Below, piece by piece: positions 26,242 to 35,319 of a stretch of 46,269 bases of DNA. Each line of letters starts with the position of its first letter. Position 1 is the first letter of the stretch. This stretch comes from Saprospiraceae bacterium (GTDB lineage: Bacteria; Bacteroidota; Bacteroidia; Chitinophagales; Saprospiraceae). The stretch lies in contig JAHDEC010000029.1 in the NCBI GenBank assembly GCA_020629035.1, forward strand, positions 1 through 46,269, written 5' to 3'. A program made the position numbers and the translations under genes. The notes beneath the pieces are model-generated. The model made no database searches. It was not told the origin of the DNA and saw only the letters and a program-made list of their open reading frames with translations.

Positions 26242-27699
26242 TTATTGACTTTTTTTGCCTTTGATTTTAATCAACTTGCACATATGGAAATTTTCCAATG
26301 TCTCAGCTTCATATTTTTCAAATAGTGGATTCATCACTTTATCTAAACATGCCATGACAATTTCACCATCATCATAAGCTGCGCCCTTGTGATATTTCAG
26401 CTTATAATTTTCTTCTTTGTTATACATGTTGGTATAAAAGAAAGCTGATGTACCAAAGTTGCTATCAACTATAGAGAATTCTTTCAAGCCTGGTTGTTTG
26501 TTTTTAAGATCTTCTACGAAGAATCGGTATTGTTCTTCCTTTCCAGCATTGGAATTTAAAATGTTGCTTTTTATAACATTAATGGTGGGGATCAGCAAGC
26601 ATAAAGACAAACCACTAAAGGCCATGATTTTTGTCGGTAGTTTTTGGTTTATAATGCTTTTTATTAACTCGTGAACTCCGATAGCTGTTATCGCTGCCAT
26701 TGGAAAGTACATAGGTGCTCCATACCAAAAAGTTTTAGTTTGAGAAAAACCAAAAATCAAATAGGCACTTGTAAACACACAAATCATTATCTGCAAAAAT
26801 TGCTTTTTACGTTTGTTCAATGTTGGTTTAAAAAGCAGAGCAACGCCTAAAATTGAGAACAACAACCAAGGTGTAAAAAACCTAGTTAACCAATCTTGGA
26901 AAAAATAGAAAAAGCTTCCTTGATGACCTTCTATAGTTTGACTATATCTTCCCCCTAATTCATACTTCCAAGTGCGTTCAATAAAACCGGGAAAAGAACT
27001 TTCTAAGTAGGCAAAAGTTAGGGCAAATAGCGTTAGACAACCTGCAGCAACAATATAGACCCACTTATTTTTTAGATAAATAGCTAGGCGTTTATTAATG
27101 ACTAAGTAGACCATTATTCCAGGCACAAACTGAAAAGCGAGGATACTTTTGGTTAATAAAGCACAGCTCATAAACACTCCAAAAAGAATAATATCTTTTG
27201 GTTTTTTTGACTGATCGTAAGCAAAAAATGAGAGTACTGATAAGAATAAAAAACAACCAAAAACGATATCATGATCACCAAAACGAGCCATATGATCATA
27301 ATTAAAACCACCTGAAGTAATGAGCATTAATGCTGTAATTACTCCAATGTATGCTTCTTTAAAATGATGATGTGAATAGCGAATAAAGTATAGTAAACTA
27401 AGAAATATAATTATTACGAGCGGTAATCGCAAAGGCAATTCGCCCAAACCAAATAGCTTGAATGATACAGCTTGCACTATAGTCATCAAAGGCATTTTGG
27501 TGTTTTTGTGGTTAGCTAGTTCGGGACTCATCAGATTAAAATTGGACATATACTGCCCATTTTCCATCATATAGGTTGCCCGAAGTGCAAAGAGTGATTC
27601 ATCCCATACTCGGACAGGTTCTTTCTCCAATTTATGAAATAAACTGAAATAGGAAATGATGCAGAAAACAACTCCAAGGGTGATTTTCTTCCAGTCCAT
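26242..27699 (-). CDS. GT39-like (ArnT/PMT superfamily) membrane glycosyltransferase
   Basis: A 485-residue polytopic protein starting at the ATG overlapping the previous stop (TAATG); an upstream in-frame start would add 21 polar residues and was rejected. After the first membrane helix, a periplasmic loop has RVWDESLFALRATYM, matching the acidic catalytic motif (WDE) of dolichol/undecaprenyl-phosphate sugar mannosyltransferase-like enzymes. The MARFGDHDIVFG segment and about eleven helices fit the family. The soluble C-terminus is about 90 residues. It probably transfers a sugar from a polyprenyl carrier to lipid A, a protein or another lipid; the acceptor is unknown. Confidence 0.85.
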   Translation of the reverse strand: MDWKKITLGVVFCIISYFSLFHKLEKEPVRVWDESLFALRATYMMENGQYMSNFNLMSPELANHKNTKMPLMTIVQAVSFKLFGLGELPLRLPLVIIIFLSLLYFIRYSHHHFKEAYIGVITALMLITSGGFNYDHMARFGDHDIVFGCFLFLSVLSFFAYDQSKKPKDIILFGVFMSCALLTKSILAFQFVPGIMVYLVINKRLAIYLKNKWVYIVAAGCLTLFALTFAYLESSFPGFIERTWKYELGGRYSQTIEGHQGSFFYFFQDWLTRFFTPWLLFSILGVALLFKPTLNKRKKQFLQIMICVFTSAYLIFGFSQTKTFWYGAPMYFPMAAITAIGVHELIKSIINQKLPTKIMAFSGLSLCLLIPTINVIKSNILNSNAGKEEQYRFFVEDLKNKQPGLKEFSIVDSNFGTSAFFYTNMYNKEENYKLKYHKGAAYDDGEIVMACLDKVMNPLFEKYEAETLENFHMCKLIKIKGKKSQ

Positions 27700-28154
27700 T
27701 ATAGTTTGTTTTTCATACGCCAAATAGATCGAATCATTTTTATGGGAATAGCTAAACTGCAAATAAAAGCTCCAGCCCAGAAAAACATATATTCTGACTT
27801 AATGTACCGACTAAGTTTTAACTGCTTTTTGGTTTCTACCTCTTTTAAAAAAGTTTCTAGACCTTTTTCGTCGGCGAAAGCTTGAAAATCCATGGCGTTA
27901 TCCACTAGGTATAATAAGACAGGAATTACGGCAAAGATCATGACTATTTTAAAAGGGATCATTTTATCAAACCAATGATGTTTCATTAAAAACAACCACC
28001 TTAAAAAGGTCATAAAAATGATGATAAATAATATGTTTTCAATATAAAAAGGAAATTGGCTAGCAATCGCTAAGTATATGGGTGCTAACACCAAAATCAC
28101 GACAATTAACGTGATAAGCCAAGCAAGCAATTCGAATGATACCTTATTATTCAT
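27699..28154 (-). CDS. small polytopic membrane protein of unknown function
   Basis: A 151-residue protein from the ATG at 28154; a TTG nine bases upstream is possible but unnecessary. By eye there are four membrane segments (about 8-28, 36-58, 68-84 and 124-146), with a polar, charged loop (AFADEKGLETFLKEVETKKQ) between the last two. No family recognised. It is the first gene of a four-gene operon, with its stop overlapping the GT39-like start by one base, which points to a role tied to that enzyme. Confidence 0.72.
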   Translation of the reverse strand: MNNKVSFELLAWLITLIVVILVLAPIYLAIASQFPFYIENILFIIIFMTFLRWLFLMKHHWFDKMIPFKIVMIFAVIPVLLYLVDNAMDFQAFADEKGLETFLKEVETKKQLKLSRYIKSEYMFFWAGAFICSLAIPIKMIRSIWRMKNKL

Positions 28155-28233
28155 TAACCACAAAAGTAGCTTTTGCTACTTGAATGTATAGCTCTAGCTA
28201 GGATTATTTTAGCTAAGAATCATTCTCAAGTAT

Positions 28234-28857
28234 TTACTCTTTAGCAAAGGCACTTAAATTTAGTCTTAGAGCAAGCATAGGGGAAATGAAGAAGAACTTG
28301 TTTTCTGGTGAAAAGTTCTCACTATACCTCGTATTTAAATCTTCAATAAAGGTTTGTAATTGATTGTTGTTTATAAATTGGCCAGTTAGACCCAGTTTTG
28401 CTGAAAGTTTATTATTCTTTTTAGAAAAGTTAAGCAGTAGTCCGCTGCTGATATTTGCACTGTAAAATACCTTGCTCTTGCTGACAGTATTGAAAAAATC
28501 CTCAGAATCTGAAATTTCTATCGAACGACTTACTCTAAATGATTTGGCTAAACTTAAGCTTACAAAGGGTTTAAGCTTTTTCAAGACAGTTCTATTTCTT
28601 AAATATTCAAACCCTAAAACGGGAGATCTTCCATCCACTATAAGGGTGCCTATAGAGGCAAATGCATCTAGATTATCGGTCAGCTGAACATTCATTTTAA
28701 TGCCAGCTCCAACATAATCAATACCACCACCAAATTCAATGGAAATTTTGTCTGCTAAAGATAGCTGAGCATAAGTAGTAAAAGAAAAGCATAGCATAAG
28801 CCATCCTAGACACATCCCTTTAATCCATTTAGTGATACAAACCTGTTTATTTATCAT
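28234..28857 (-). CDS. exported beta-barrel-like protein of unknown function
   Basis: A 207-residue protein with an extended N-terminal region and signal peptide ending FTTYAQ. The mature part consists of short alternating strands (ISIEFGGGIDYVGAGIKMNV, LDAFASIGTLIV, KPFVSLSLAKSFR, SANISSGLLLNFS, KLGLTGQF) and ends with hydrophobic strand residues, as in small outer-membrane barrels. No specific family recognised. It lies 79 bases upstream of the membrane operon on the same strand but with a clear gap, so separate transcription is likely. Confidence 0.65.
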   Translation of the reverse strand: MINKQVCITKWIKGMCLGWLMLCFSFTTYAQLSLADKISIEFGGGIDYVGAGIKMNVQLTDNLDAFASIGTLIVDGRSPVLGFEYLRNRTVLKKLKPFVSLSLAKSFRVSRSIEISDSEDFFNTVSKSKVFYSANISSGLLLNFSKKNNKLSAKLGLTGQFINNNQLQTFIEDLNTRYSENFSPENKFFFISPMLALRLNLSAFAKE

Positions 28858-28991
28858 GAAACAACATTTGAAAGTAAGATACTAGAATATCATTAAAGTT
28901 AAGCATGATCAAAAGGCTCTATCTTTCATGATTAGTTTAGTTTAATGGAACGATGCAGAGGATGTTCTCTATATCAAATAGCCTTGATAAG

Positions 28992-29564
28992 CTAAACAAC
29001 TAGACGATCAACTTCCACCACTTCGCCTGCGTTCAAACCGTCTAAATGTAAATCCCCAATTCTAACTCTGACTAAACGCAAAGTTGGAAAACCAGCTGCC
29101 GCGCTCATTTTCCTAACTTGTCTAAATTTACCTTCATTGAGAGTTACCGACATCCAGCTGGTTGGTCCGTGTTTTGGGTCTCTGATTTTCTTTCCTCGAG
29201 GCCCGAGTTCAGGATCTTTATCAAGTAGTCTACAAGTACAAGGCAAAGTCGTATATTTTTTCCCTTTAATGGCTATTTCTATTCCTTTTTCCATGAGCTC
29301 TACAGCTTCTGAGGTAGCTATTCCATCCACTTGGATATAGTATTCTTTAGCTACTTTTTTACTTCTAATCCGCTCACTTTCTTTACCATCTGTAGTAAGT
29401 AAAAGTAAACCTTCAGAATCCTCGTCTAAGCGACCAATGGCCATGGTTCCTTTAGGGAAGTCATGAAGTTGACCCAATAGATTTTTGTTTCTTCGCTTAG
29501 TTTGATTATTTATAAACTGGGATAAATAATTGACAGGTTTATGGATTATGAAATGTCTATGCAT
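28992..29564 (-). CDS. RsuA/RluE-type rRNA pseudouridine synthase
   Basis: Converts uridine to pseudouridine in rRNA. The 190-residue size and absence of an S4 domain fit the short RluE-like type rather than RsuA or RluB. The catalytic motif AIGRLDEDSEGLLLLT gives the nucleophile Asp47. Other features are the N-terminal FIIHKPVNYLS, KEYYIQVDG and the EGKFRQVRKMSAAAGFPTLRLVR segment. In E. coli RluE modifies U2457 of 23S rRNA; the target here is inferred. It follows the BNR-repeat gene by 22 bases on the same strand. Confidence 0.92.
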   Translation of the reverse strand: MHRHFIIHKPVNYLSQFINNQTKRRNKNLLGQLHDFPKGTMAIGRLDEDSEGLLLLTTDGKESERIRSKKVAKEYYIQVDGIATSEAVELMEKGIEIAIKGKKYTTLPCTCRLLDKDPELGPRGKKIRDPKHGPTSWMSVTLNEGKFRQVRKMSAAAGFPTLRLVRVRIGDLHLDGLNAGEVVEVDRLVV

Positions 29565-29586
29565 CCTTAATAGCTCGCTATATGTA

Positions 29587-32115
29587 TTAGTGCTTGATTA
29601 TCTTAGATGCCGCAAGCAATCTATTGGATTTATCACGACATTGAACAAAATAAATACCTGAATGAAGATTTGTAATATCTAGTGACTTACTAGCCGAATG
29701 AATGGCATAATTTGACTTGACTCCCGAAGCATTAACCATCTGTATTTTATCTACACCTTGGGGTAGATGTTTAAAGTACACTAGATCCTTTGCCACTGTA
29801 GGATAAACCGTAAAAGTATTTGAAAGCTCATTCTCAGTACTTACTGTTTCTTCAATATCCACCTGTTCCAAATCAAAAGACAATATTCCACGAGCAAAAC
29901 TTCCAGCAACTAGTTGATTATTCACTACATTATAGGCTAAATCCCAGATTGGAATAATGGGCATATTATCGCCTAAACGATCCCAACTTATGGCTTCCTC
30001 ATCAGCATTTTCTGTAAAATAAACACCACCATCCGTTGCGACAAAAAGTATCCGGTCCTCACTAAATGGATATGCCATAATATCATTAACTGCAAAATTT
30101 GGAAGATTACTGCTTATATCCTGCCAATAATCACCTTGGTCATTAGAAGCAAAAACATGAGGAATATATTCATCGTCTCTATAACCTGTAAACGTAACAT
30201 AGACTGTATTAATGTCATCAGTTGAAGCCACGATTTTTGACACATATCGTCTAGGAAGACCTGTCATAATTTGCTCCCAAGAATCTCCATAATTTAAACT
30301 TCTCCACACTAATCCATCAGTGGTACCAGCAAAAAGAATATTAGGGTCAAAAGGAGATTGGTCGACTGAAGAAATGCTATGTGCTTGCCAATTACTATTA
30401 GGTTCTGTTAAGTTATCACTTAGCTCCACTTGCTCAACTATATCAAAGTTTATTTCATCATAAACTATCGAGTAAACTCGATTAGAAGCCGTTATAATTT
30501 GGTTGGGAAAATGTGGGCTAATCAAGTAAGGTGTGTCCCAATAAAAAGGTCCTTCTAAACCGTCTGTTAAACCTAGGAAATTACCAGTGACACTATTTAG
30601 CATATAAATAAATCCATTTTGAGATTCGGCGAATATAATCTCATCATTGGTAGGGTGGAAAGCAGGTTGGAAACCATCGCCAAAACCATAAACCTCCCAA
30701 TCATTTATATTCTCTCCATTGCCCCGATAGGTCCCATTATCCTGAGCGCCGCCATAATACAAGTCTGGTAGATGAGGGTTATAACCAACTTTATAGAGCA
30801 TTCCGGTGACATTGAAATCTATATCCTCCCAGTTTACATTGTTTACATTCGAGCGATAAGCTCCACCATCTGTTCCAATGTAAATATCATTTTCATGAAA
30901 CAATACATGGTGATTGTCCACATGACCTGCAGTGACATCTTCCCAAGATTGGCCACCATCAAGTGTTCTATAAGCTTGGACACCTAATAAAAAGATATCA
31001 TCATCATCGTTGGGATTCACAGCCATCTGGCCAAAAAACCAGGCAAATCCACCATGTGTATTTTCCGGATATCCATTTTCTCCTGCTTCGGTTATCGTGG
31101 TCCAATTTTCTCCCCCATCGACTGATTTGTGCAAGCTAAGAAAGTTACCAGCGCTTGCAAAATTAGCAAAGATTACCTCTGGATTACTGCCAGACATGGC
31201 AAGACCTACTCGACTAAAGTCCCCTTCAGGTAAGTTGTTTGTAAGGCTGCTCCAGTTGGTGCCTCCATCGGTAGTTTTATATATTCTTGCATCTGGCCCT
31301 GCAACCACAGAACGTCGATTATTCCTGATTCGATTCCATCCCGTTGCGTAAATGATATCTGGATTATCTGGATGAACAATCATGTCTTGTATACCTGTCG
31401 AATCATTCACAAATAATATTTGTTCCCAGTCATCACCTCCATTTTCACTTCTATAGATACCCCGCTTATTATTCTTCTTTCCGGGTATTCCCATAGCTGA
31501 GGCAAACACTAAATTTGGATTGTTTTTATCTACATGAATTCTCGATATGATGCTTTCTTCCATAAGGCCTTTGTTTTCCCACGATTGACCTCCATCTGTA
31601 GATTTAAGCACCCCGTTTCCAATGCCAAACATGATAGAAATATCCACATCACCTGAAGCGACGTATAGTATATCCGTATTTGTTGGGTCGATAGCTATAT
31701 CTGAGACTGCAAGGAAAGCTTCATCGTCCATCAGTGATTCATAGCTCTGGCCATTATCCGAAGATTTATAGACTCCTCCCTTTGAATAGCATAGATAAAT
31801 ATTTCCTTCTTGATCAATATCGATTGAAGACACTCTACCGCTGATATTTCCAGGACCTTGTGTTAGCCATTGCCCATCCGATCGTTGGTTAATGGTTTCT
31901 TTTACCTGAGTGGTAGCCTTCAGAAATGCTTTTTTATTAAACGTTTCGTCTGGATAATTTCTTAATTGAAAATAAGTGGCTTCAGGATATTTTTTGTCAA
32001 TGACATTGGTTGCATCAGACAAATGACCGGTTTCGGAAGTCTTAGCGCAAGACATTAGAAAAGAAGCAACTACAAAGGCATAGATAAAGGTTCTCATGAG
32101 CAGATTTTTAAACAT
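29587..32115 (-). CDS. BNR/VPS10-like repeat lipoprotein with T9SS type-A sorting domain
   Basis: An 842-residue exported protein. The start is uncertain: the ATG at 32115 is used, the ATG at 32097 (MRTFIYAFVVASFLMSC) gives the neatest lipoprotein signal, and a TTG at 32133 is unlikely. The lipobox is LMSC. The body is a beta-propeller-type array with at least seven Asp-box (SxDxGxxW-like) motifs such as KSTDGGQSW, KTTDGGTNW, KSVDGGENW and RTLDGGQSW, each followed by a repeat strand set. Some have degenerate forms (RSENGGDDW, RSLNYGDSW, ASNDQGDYW). The C-terminus (about 767-842) is a type-A sorting domain with TFTVYPTVAKD and LHSGIYFVQC. Function is unknown; the fold resembles VPS10/sialidase-like exo proteins. 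Confidence 0.88.
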   Translation of the reverse strand: MFKNLLMRTFIYAFVVASFLMSCAKTSETGHLSDATNVIDKKYPEATYFQLRNYPDETFNKKAFLKATTQVKETINQRSDGQWLTQGPGNISGRVSSIDIDQEGNIYLCYSKGGVYKSSDNGQSYESLMDDEAFLAVSDIAIDPTNTDILYVASGDVDISIMFGIGNGVLKSTDGGQSWENKGLMEESIISRIHVDKNNPNLVFASAMGIPGKKNNKRGIYRSENGGDDWEQILFVNDSTGIQDMIVHPDNPDIIYATGWNRIRNNRRSVVAGPDARIYKTTDGGTNWSSLTNNLPEGDFSRVGLAMSGSNPEVIFANFASAGNFLSLHKSVDGGENWTTITEAGENGYPENTHGGFAWFFGQMAVNPNDDDDIFLLGVQAYRTLDGGQSWEDVTAGHVDNHHVLFHENDIYIGTDGGAYRSNVNNVNWEDIDFNVTGMLYKVGYNPHLPDLYYGGAQDNGTYRGNGENINDWEVYGFGDGFQPAFHPTNDEIIFAESQNGFIYMLNSVTGNFLGLTDGLEGPFYWDTPYLISPHFPNQIITASNRVYSIVYDEINFDIVEQVELSDNLTEPNSNWQAHSISSVDQSPFDPNILFAGTTDGLVWRSLNYGDSWEQIMTGLPRRYVSKIVASTDDINTVYVTFTGYRDDEYIPHVFASNDQGDYWQDISSNLPNFAVNDIMAYPFSEDRILFVATDGGVYFTENADEEAISWDRLGDNMPIIPIWDLAYNVVNNQLVAGSFARGILSFDLEQVDIEETVSTENELSNTFTVYPTVAKDLVYFKHLPQGVDKIQMVNASGVKSNYAIHSASKSLDITNLHSGIYFVQCRDKSNRLLAASKIIKH

Positions 32116-32424
32116 TATGGAGAGCAAATTCAAATATAAGTATTCGATGCTCTTTTGCTGTGATCTAAAGAATCAAAAATGATTGCAAATTAATTTTCAA
32201 GACAAGCACTATTGATTTCAGCCAAAAGTTGCGATCAAATCATCGCTGCTTACTTCGATCAGACTGAAGTTTTTACCTGTCTTTGACTCTCTTAAGAGTT
32301 ATTACTTTTAGGCTCATGACAAACAGCAGAGCTAAATAACTCTTTAAATAGTTAAAGTTTGATTTTCAAAATAATTAGCTAAGCAAAAAAGTGACTTAGG
32401 CAAGATACTTGACGTTTAAAGGTT
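32116..32424. other. 309-base intergenic region without a gene
   Basis: AT-rich spacer between divergent genes. It holds a 10-base palindrome CTCTTAAGAG near 32288 and two weak 5-bp stems (GCGAT...ATCGC near 32230 and ACTTC...GAAGT near 32252). No coding frame, convincing promoter or strong terminator was seen. Promoters for both flanking genes presumably lie here. Confidence 0.5.
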
Positions 32425-32847
32425 ATGAAATTTTGGATAACTAGTATACTATTATGTCTTGTCTTTTCACTTGCTGGTCAGCAGCAATCACTTAAGGTTA
32501 AGGTTTCGAACATTATTGACCACCAAGGCCAAATCATAGTTACCTTATACAACAAGGCAGAAGGATTTGCAAAATCTGGTAATGAGTTTAAAAAAATAAT
32601 TTCTCAAAAGGTATTAGGCTCGATTGCCTCAATCAAAGTTGATGATTTACCACCAGGTGATTATTCTGTAATTATTCTCCACGATAAAAACCAAGATGGT
32701 GAGTGTAATTACAATTTCATAGGAATGCCTGTGGAAGGTTATGGCTTTTCTAACAATGTAGTTCCAAGATTGTCTGTCCCTTCGTTTAATCAGACCATGT
32801 TCTCATTTCCAGAGGAACAAGAAATATCTATCGAGCTTATACATTAA
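32425..32847 (+). CDS. DUF2141 secreted protein
   Basis: A 140-residue exported protein. Signal peptide MKFWITSILLCLVFSLAGQ. The mature domain matches the DUF2141 pattern: LKVKVSNIIDHQGQIIVTLY, a DDLPPGDYSVIILHDKNQDG core, then NFIGMPVEGYGFSNN. DUF2141 domains are small beta-rich sandwiches of unknown function. It stands alone, with a 192-base gap before the next gene on the same strand. Confidence 0.88.
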   Translation: MKFWITSILLCLVFSLAGQQQSLKVKVSNIIDHQGQIIVTLYNKAEGFAKSGNEFKKIISQKVLGSIASIKVDDLPPGDYSVIILHDKNQDGECNYNFIGMPVEGYGFSNNVVPRLSVPSFNQTMFSFPEEQEISIELIH

Positions 32848-33039
32848 CACATGATGCTGATTTAAGCACTCATCTAATCCTGAAATTTGAACTAAAAGTA
32901 TTTTTTAAATATTTTTTTCTAGGCTTCATAATTAATAGATTTCGAGCCATTTAGCTAAAGTTTTGAGCGCTTAGTTATGGGCACATAGCTGCTAAAATCT
33001 TCAGTTCGTCAACGGAAATGGCACAATTTCTGCTTCGAT

Positions 33040-33390
33040 ATGTATGTTATGAATATCGAAGAAATAAACCGAAAACACTTCCTAGAAACTGATATGTATT
33101 ATCGGGTAGGTTATGGACTTTCTTCAAAGTTGCTAGACTTTGAAAACGGAATTTTGGAGATAGAAGTTGTGATTTCGAAAAAGTGGAATAAAAACTACAA
33201 TCTCACAGCCCAAGAAATGGGTCACATTTGGAAAAAATCGCACCGAGAACTAAATAAAGCCATTGCATGTAAAGTTTACATTGTAGATGCAAAGAAGTTT
33301 CCTTACAAACAACATTTAATTCACAAAGGTATTAAACCCGGCTATGATGCTAAAAAAGGTATCATTTTCCGAACGGATTATTTGAATTAA
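33040..33390 (+). CDS. small protein of unknown function
   Basis: A 116-residue soluble protein that I do not recognise; no signal peptide or membrane helix. The start may be the ATG at 33040 or the one three codons later (33049). It shows a mixed alpha/beta pattern with conserved-looking stretches (YYRVGYGLSSKLLDF, EIEVVISKKWNKNYN, HIWKKSHRELNKAI, IKPGYDAKKGIIFRTDY). The even codon use and the uninterrupted frame support a real gene. It precedes the endonuclease I gene by 27 bases and may be co-transcribed. Confidence 0.65.
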   Translation: MYVMNIEEINRKHFLETDMYYRVGYGLSSKLLDFENGILEIEVVISKKWNKNYNLTAQEMGHIWKKSHRELNKAIACKVYIVDAKKFPYKQHLIHKGIKPGYDAKKGIIFRTDYLN

Positions 33391-33417
33391 CCCTACATTT
33401 GGATTAAGTACTAATCC

Positions 33418-34473
33418 ATGAAGCTTCTACAAACTATTCTTTTTTTATTCTTTTTTGCCAATGTAGCCTCATCTCAATATGACCACCAAGCTGTATTACC
33501 AGGATTGGAAGGAGAAGATTTACTGTCGGCATTAGTGGATCAGTATAAAACAGCATCCACCTTTTCCTATGGAGAAGCCAGAGATACCTTGTATGGGGTT
33601 GTTTACAATGTGAATGATTCGGTTTCTTGCAGTTATACTAATTATACGCTTTATCTGGAGCCAGGAGCAGACCCTACCGACTTTCTCTTTATGAATGACA
33701 ATAATAATGGTATAAATACTGAACACATTTATCCTCAGAGTAAAGGTGCCGGTAATGGCAATGCAAAATCAGATATGCATCACTTATTTCCTTGTAGGGG
33801 ATTAGTTAATTCATCTAGAGGAAGTGATCGTTTTGCTGAAATTCCAGACGAATCTACATTAAAATGGTTTTATAGAGGCGAGGAAATGAATACCATTCCT
33901 TCTAATAGAGATTTGTACACTGAAGATGATAATGAGAAATTCGAACCAAGGGAATCTATTAAAGGAAATGTAGCAAGAGCTATGTTTTATTTCTATACAA
34001 TGTATAAAAATGAAGCAGATAGTGCAGATGATGAATACTTTGAATGGCAGCGAGAAACTTTGTGCGCTTGGCATGATTTAGATCCTGTGGATCAGTTGGA
34101 ATGGGAACGTACTTTCAAAATTGCTGGCTATCAAAACGATAAGCCAAATCCTTATGTTTTAGACTGCACACTTGCTGGAAGGACTTTTTGCGATTTGGTT
34201 TCTGAGGCCTGCAAAATTGTACCAAGTAATAATCCAATAAAAGAAAAAACATTTAAAGTAAGTCCAAATCCAAGTGTAGACCTGGTTACTATTAATCCTC
34301 CGGATAATGCAAGCTATGATTATTATATATCCTATGAACTAGGAAGATACAGAAAGCTAGCTATGAAACATCAAGGACCTTTAGTGATTGAAAACTTATG
34401 CCAAGGTTTCTATTATTTAGTTATTTATCAAGATGGTAAAAGAGTAAAAGTGGAAAAGTTGCAATCTTTTTAA
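33418..34473 (+). CDS. secreted endonuclease I family nuclease with T9SS-like C-terminus
   Basis: An extracellular DNase-like protein of 351 residues. Signal peptide MKLLQTILFLFFFANVASS. The endonuclease I (EndA/NucM) core covers about residues 30-255: NTEHIYPQSKG (His103), KSDMHHLFPC (His121/His122), LVNSSRGSDRF and later WHDLDPVDQLEWER, the ordered motifs of this His-Me finger family. The C-terminal 75 residues (VSPNPSVDLVTINPP, ENLCQGFYYLVIYQDG) form a type-A sorting domain, somewhat degenerate at its start. Likely role: nucleic-acid degradation for phosphate or nutrient uptake. Its 3' end overlaps the convergent gene by four bases. Confidence 0.9.
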   Translation: MKLLQTILFLFFFANVASSQYDHQAVLPGLEGEDLLSALVDQYKTASTFSYGEARDTLYGVVYNVNDSVSCSYTNYTLYLEPGADPTDFLFMNDNNNGINTEHIYPQSKGAGNGNAKSDMHHLFPCRGLVNSSRGSDRFAEIPDESTLKWFYRGEEMNTIPSNRDLYTEDDNEKFEPRESIKGNVARAMFYFYTMYKNEADSADDEYFEWQRETLCAWHDLDPVDQLEWERTFKIAGYQNDKPNPYVLDCTLAGRTFCDLVSEACKIVPSNNPIKEKTFKVSPNPSVDLVTINPPDNASYDYYISYELGRYRKLAMKHQGPLVIENLCQGFYYLVIYQDGKRVKVEKLQSF

Positions 34474-35186
34474 TGCCTCTTCTCTTTAAGTTTTAAAAGC
34501 CAGAACGGTAGGTAAAAAATCAAGAAAAAACCCATAATCAAAACTTCTCCAGCTAGGATATAATACGGCCAAGGACCCATCAAATCGAGTAGAGAAGCGA
34601 CCTCAGGTTTTCGCATTGTATAGAAATAGTTACTACCAAGCAAATAGTTTAATATCAAAGTAAAAACGAGATAGGCATTGGTTACCCAAAAAGTGTTTTT
34701 AATATCTTGAAAGTTAATCCTTAAGCCAAATACGAAAATGGCATAAAAAGGGAGGACATTTAAAAAGCCATGAGTCAGGAAGTAAATAATGTGATCATAA
34801 TGAGGCCATCCATTTTTAAGGTCGGGAGTTATATTAGCATTCATAGTACCAACCAAAATCCAAAAATAAAACACACCTAACCAGAAGCGGTTGCGCTTAA
34901 AAAACACAAACGGAGCCATAATCGCTGTGAGTCTGCACAAGTGAAAAGGCAGTTCTTTCTGTACAGTAAATTCTCCTAGATAAGCTGTAATGATCATCCT
35001 AATGACTACACCAAGTAAAGGTATCAATGCTAAGCAAACGCCTATGTATGTTTGGCTTGTCTCACTTTGCTTGCGGGCATAGAGAATCACCAAGAAGCTA
35101 ATTAGTCCAATGAAAAACAAAGGGAACCAATGTTCAAAACTAAAATGAATGAATGTTCTCGAAGTTAAGAATAAGGACCAAAGCAT
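34470..35186 (-). CDS. TIGR02206-like integral membrane protein
   Basis: A 238-residue polytopic inner-membrane protein with about seven membrane segments. It matches the TIGR02206 family by the signature KELPFHLCRLTAIMAPFVFF, the GTMNANITPDLKNGWPHYDHIIYFLTHG block and the closing YYILAGEVLIMGFFLIFY helix. Family function is unknown. It ends inside the last codons of the convergent endonuclease gene (four-base overlap) and starts 134 bases before the divergent S46 peptidase gene. Confidence 0.85.
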   Translation of the reverse strand: MLWSLFLTSRTFIHFSFEHWFPLFFIGLISFLVILYARKQSETSQTYIGVCLALIPLLGVVIRMIITAYLGEFTVQKELPFHLCRLTAIMAPFVFFKRNRFWLGVFYFWILVGTMNANITPDLKNGWPHYDHIIYFLTHGFLNVLPFYAIFVFGLRINFQDIKNTFWVTNAYLVFTLILNYLLGSNYFYTMRKPEVASLLDLMGPWPYYILAGEVLIMGFFLIFYLPFWLLKLKEKRH

Positions 35187-35319
35187 AATTAAGGGGTCTC
35201 TTTTAGGATAAATTAAATTTAGGCATCTATTTTAGCAAATTATAATTTATGGCCTACTATAAGCGTATATAGTATAGCTAATTGAGTTTTCACCATTTGA
35301 AATCTATTAAAAAAATCAT

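Noticed and set aside
31010-31351. 113-codon open frame on the plus strand inside the BNR-repeat gene
   Set aside because: It is antisense to a strongly supported gene and lacks protein-like features.
35254-35275. Short palindrome ACTATA-AGCGTA-TATAGT upstream of the S46 gene
   Set aside because: A 6-7 bp AT-rich palindrome is expected by chance in such a region; no second copy or regulator is nearby.
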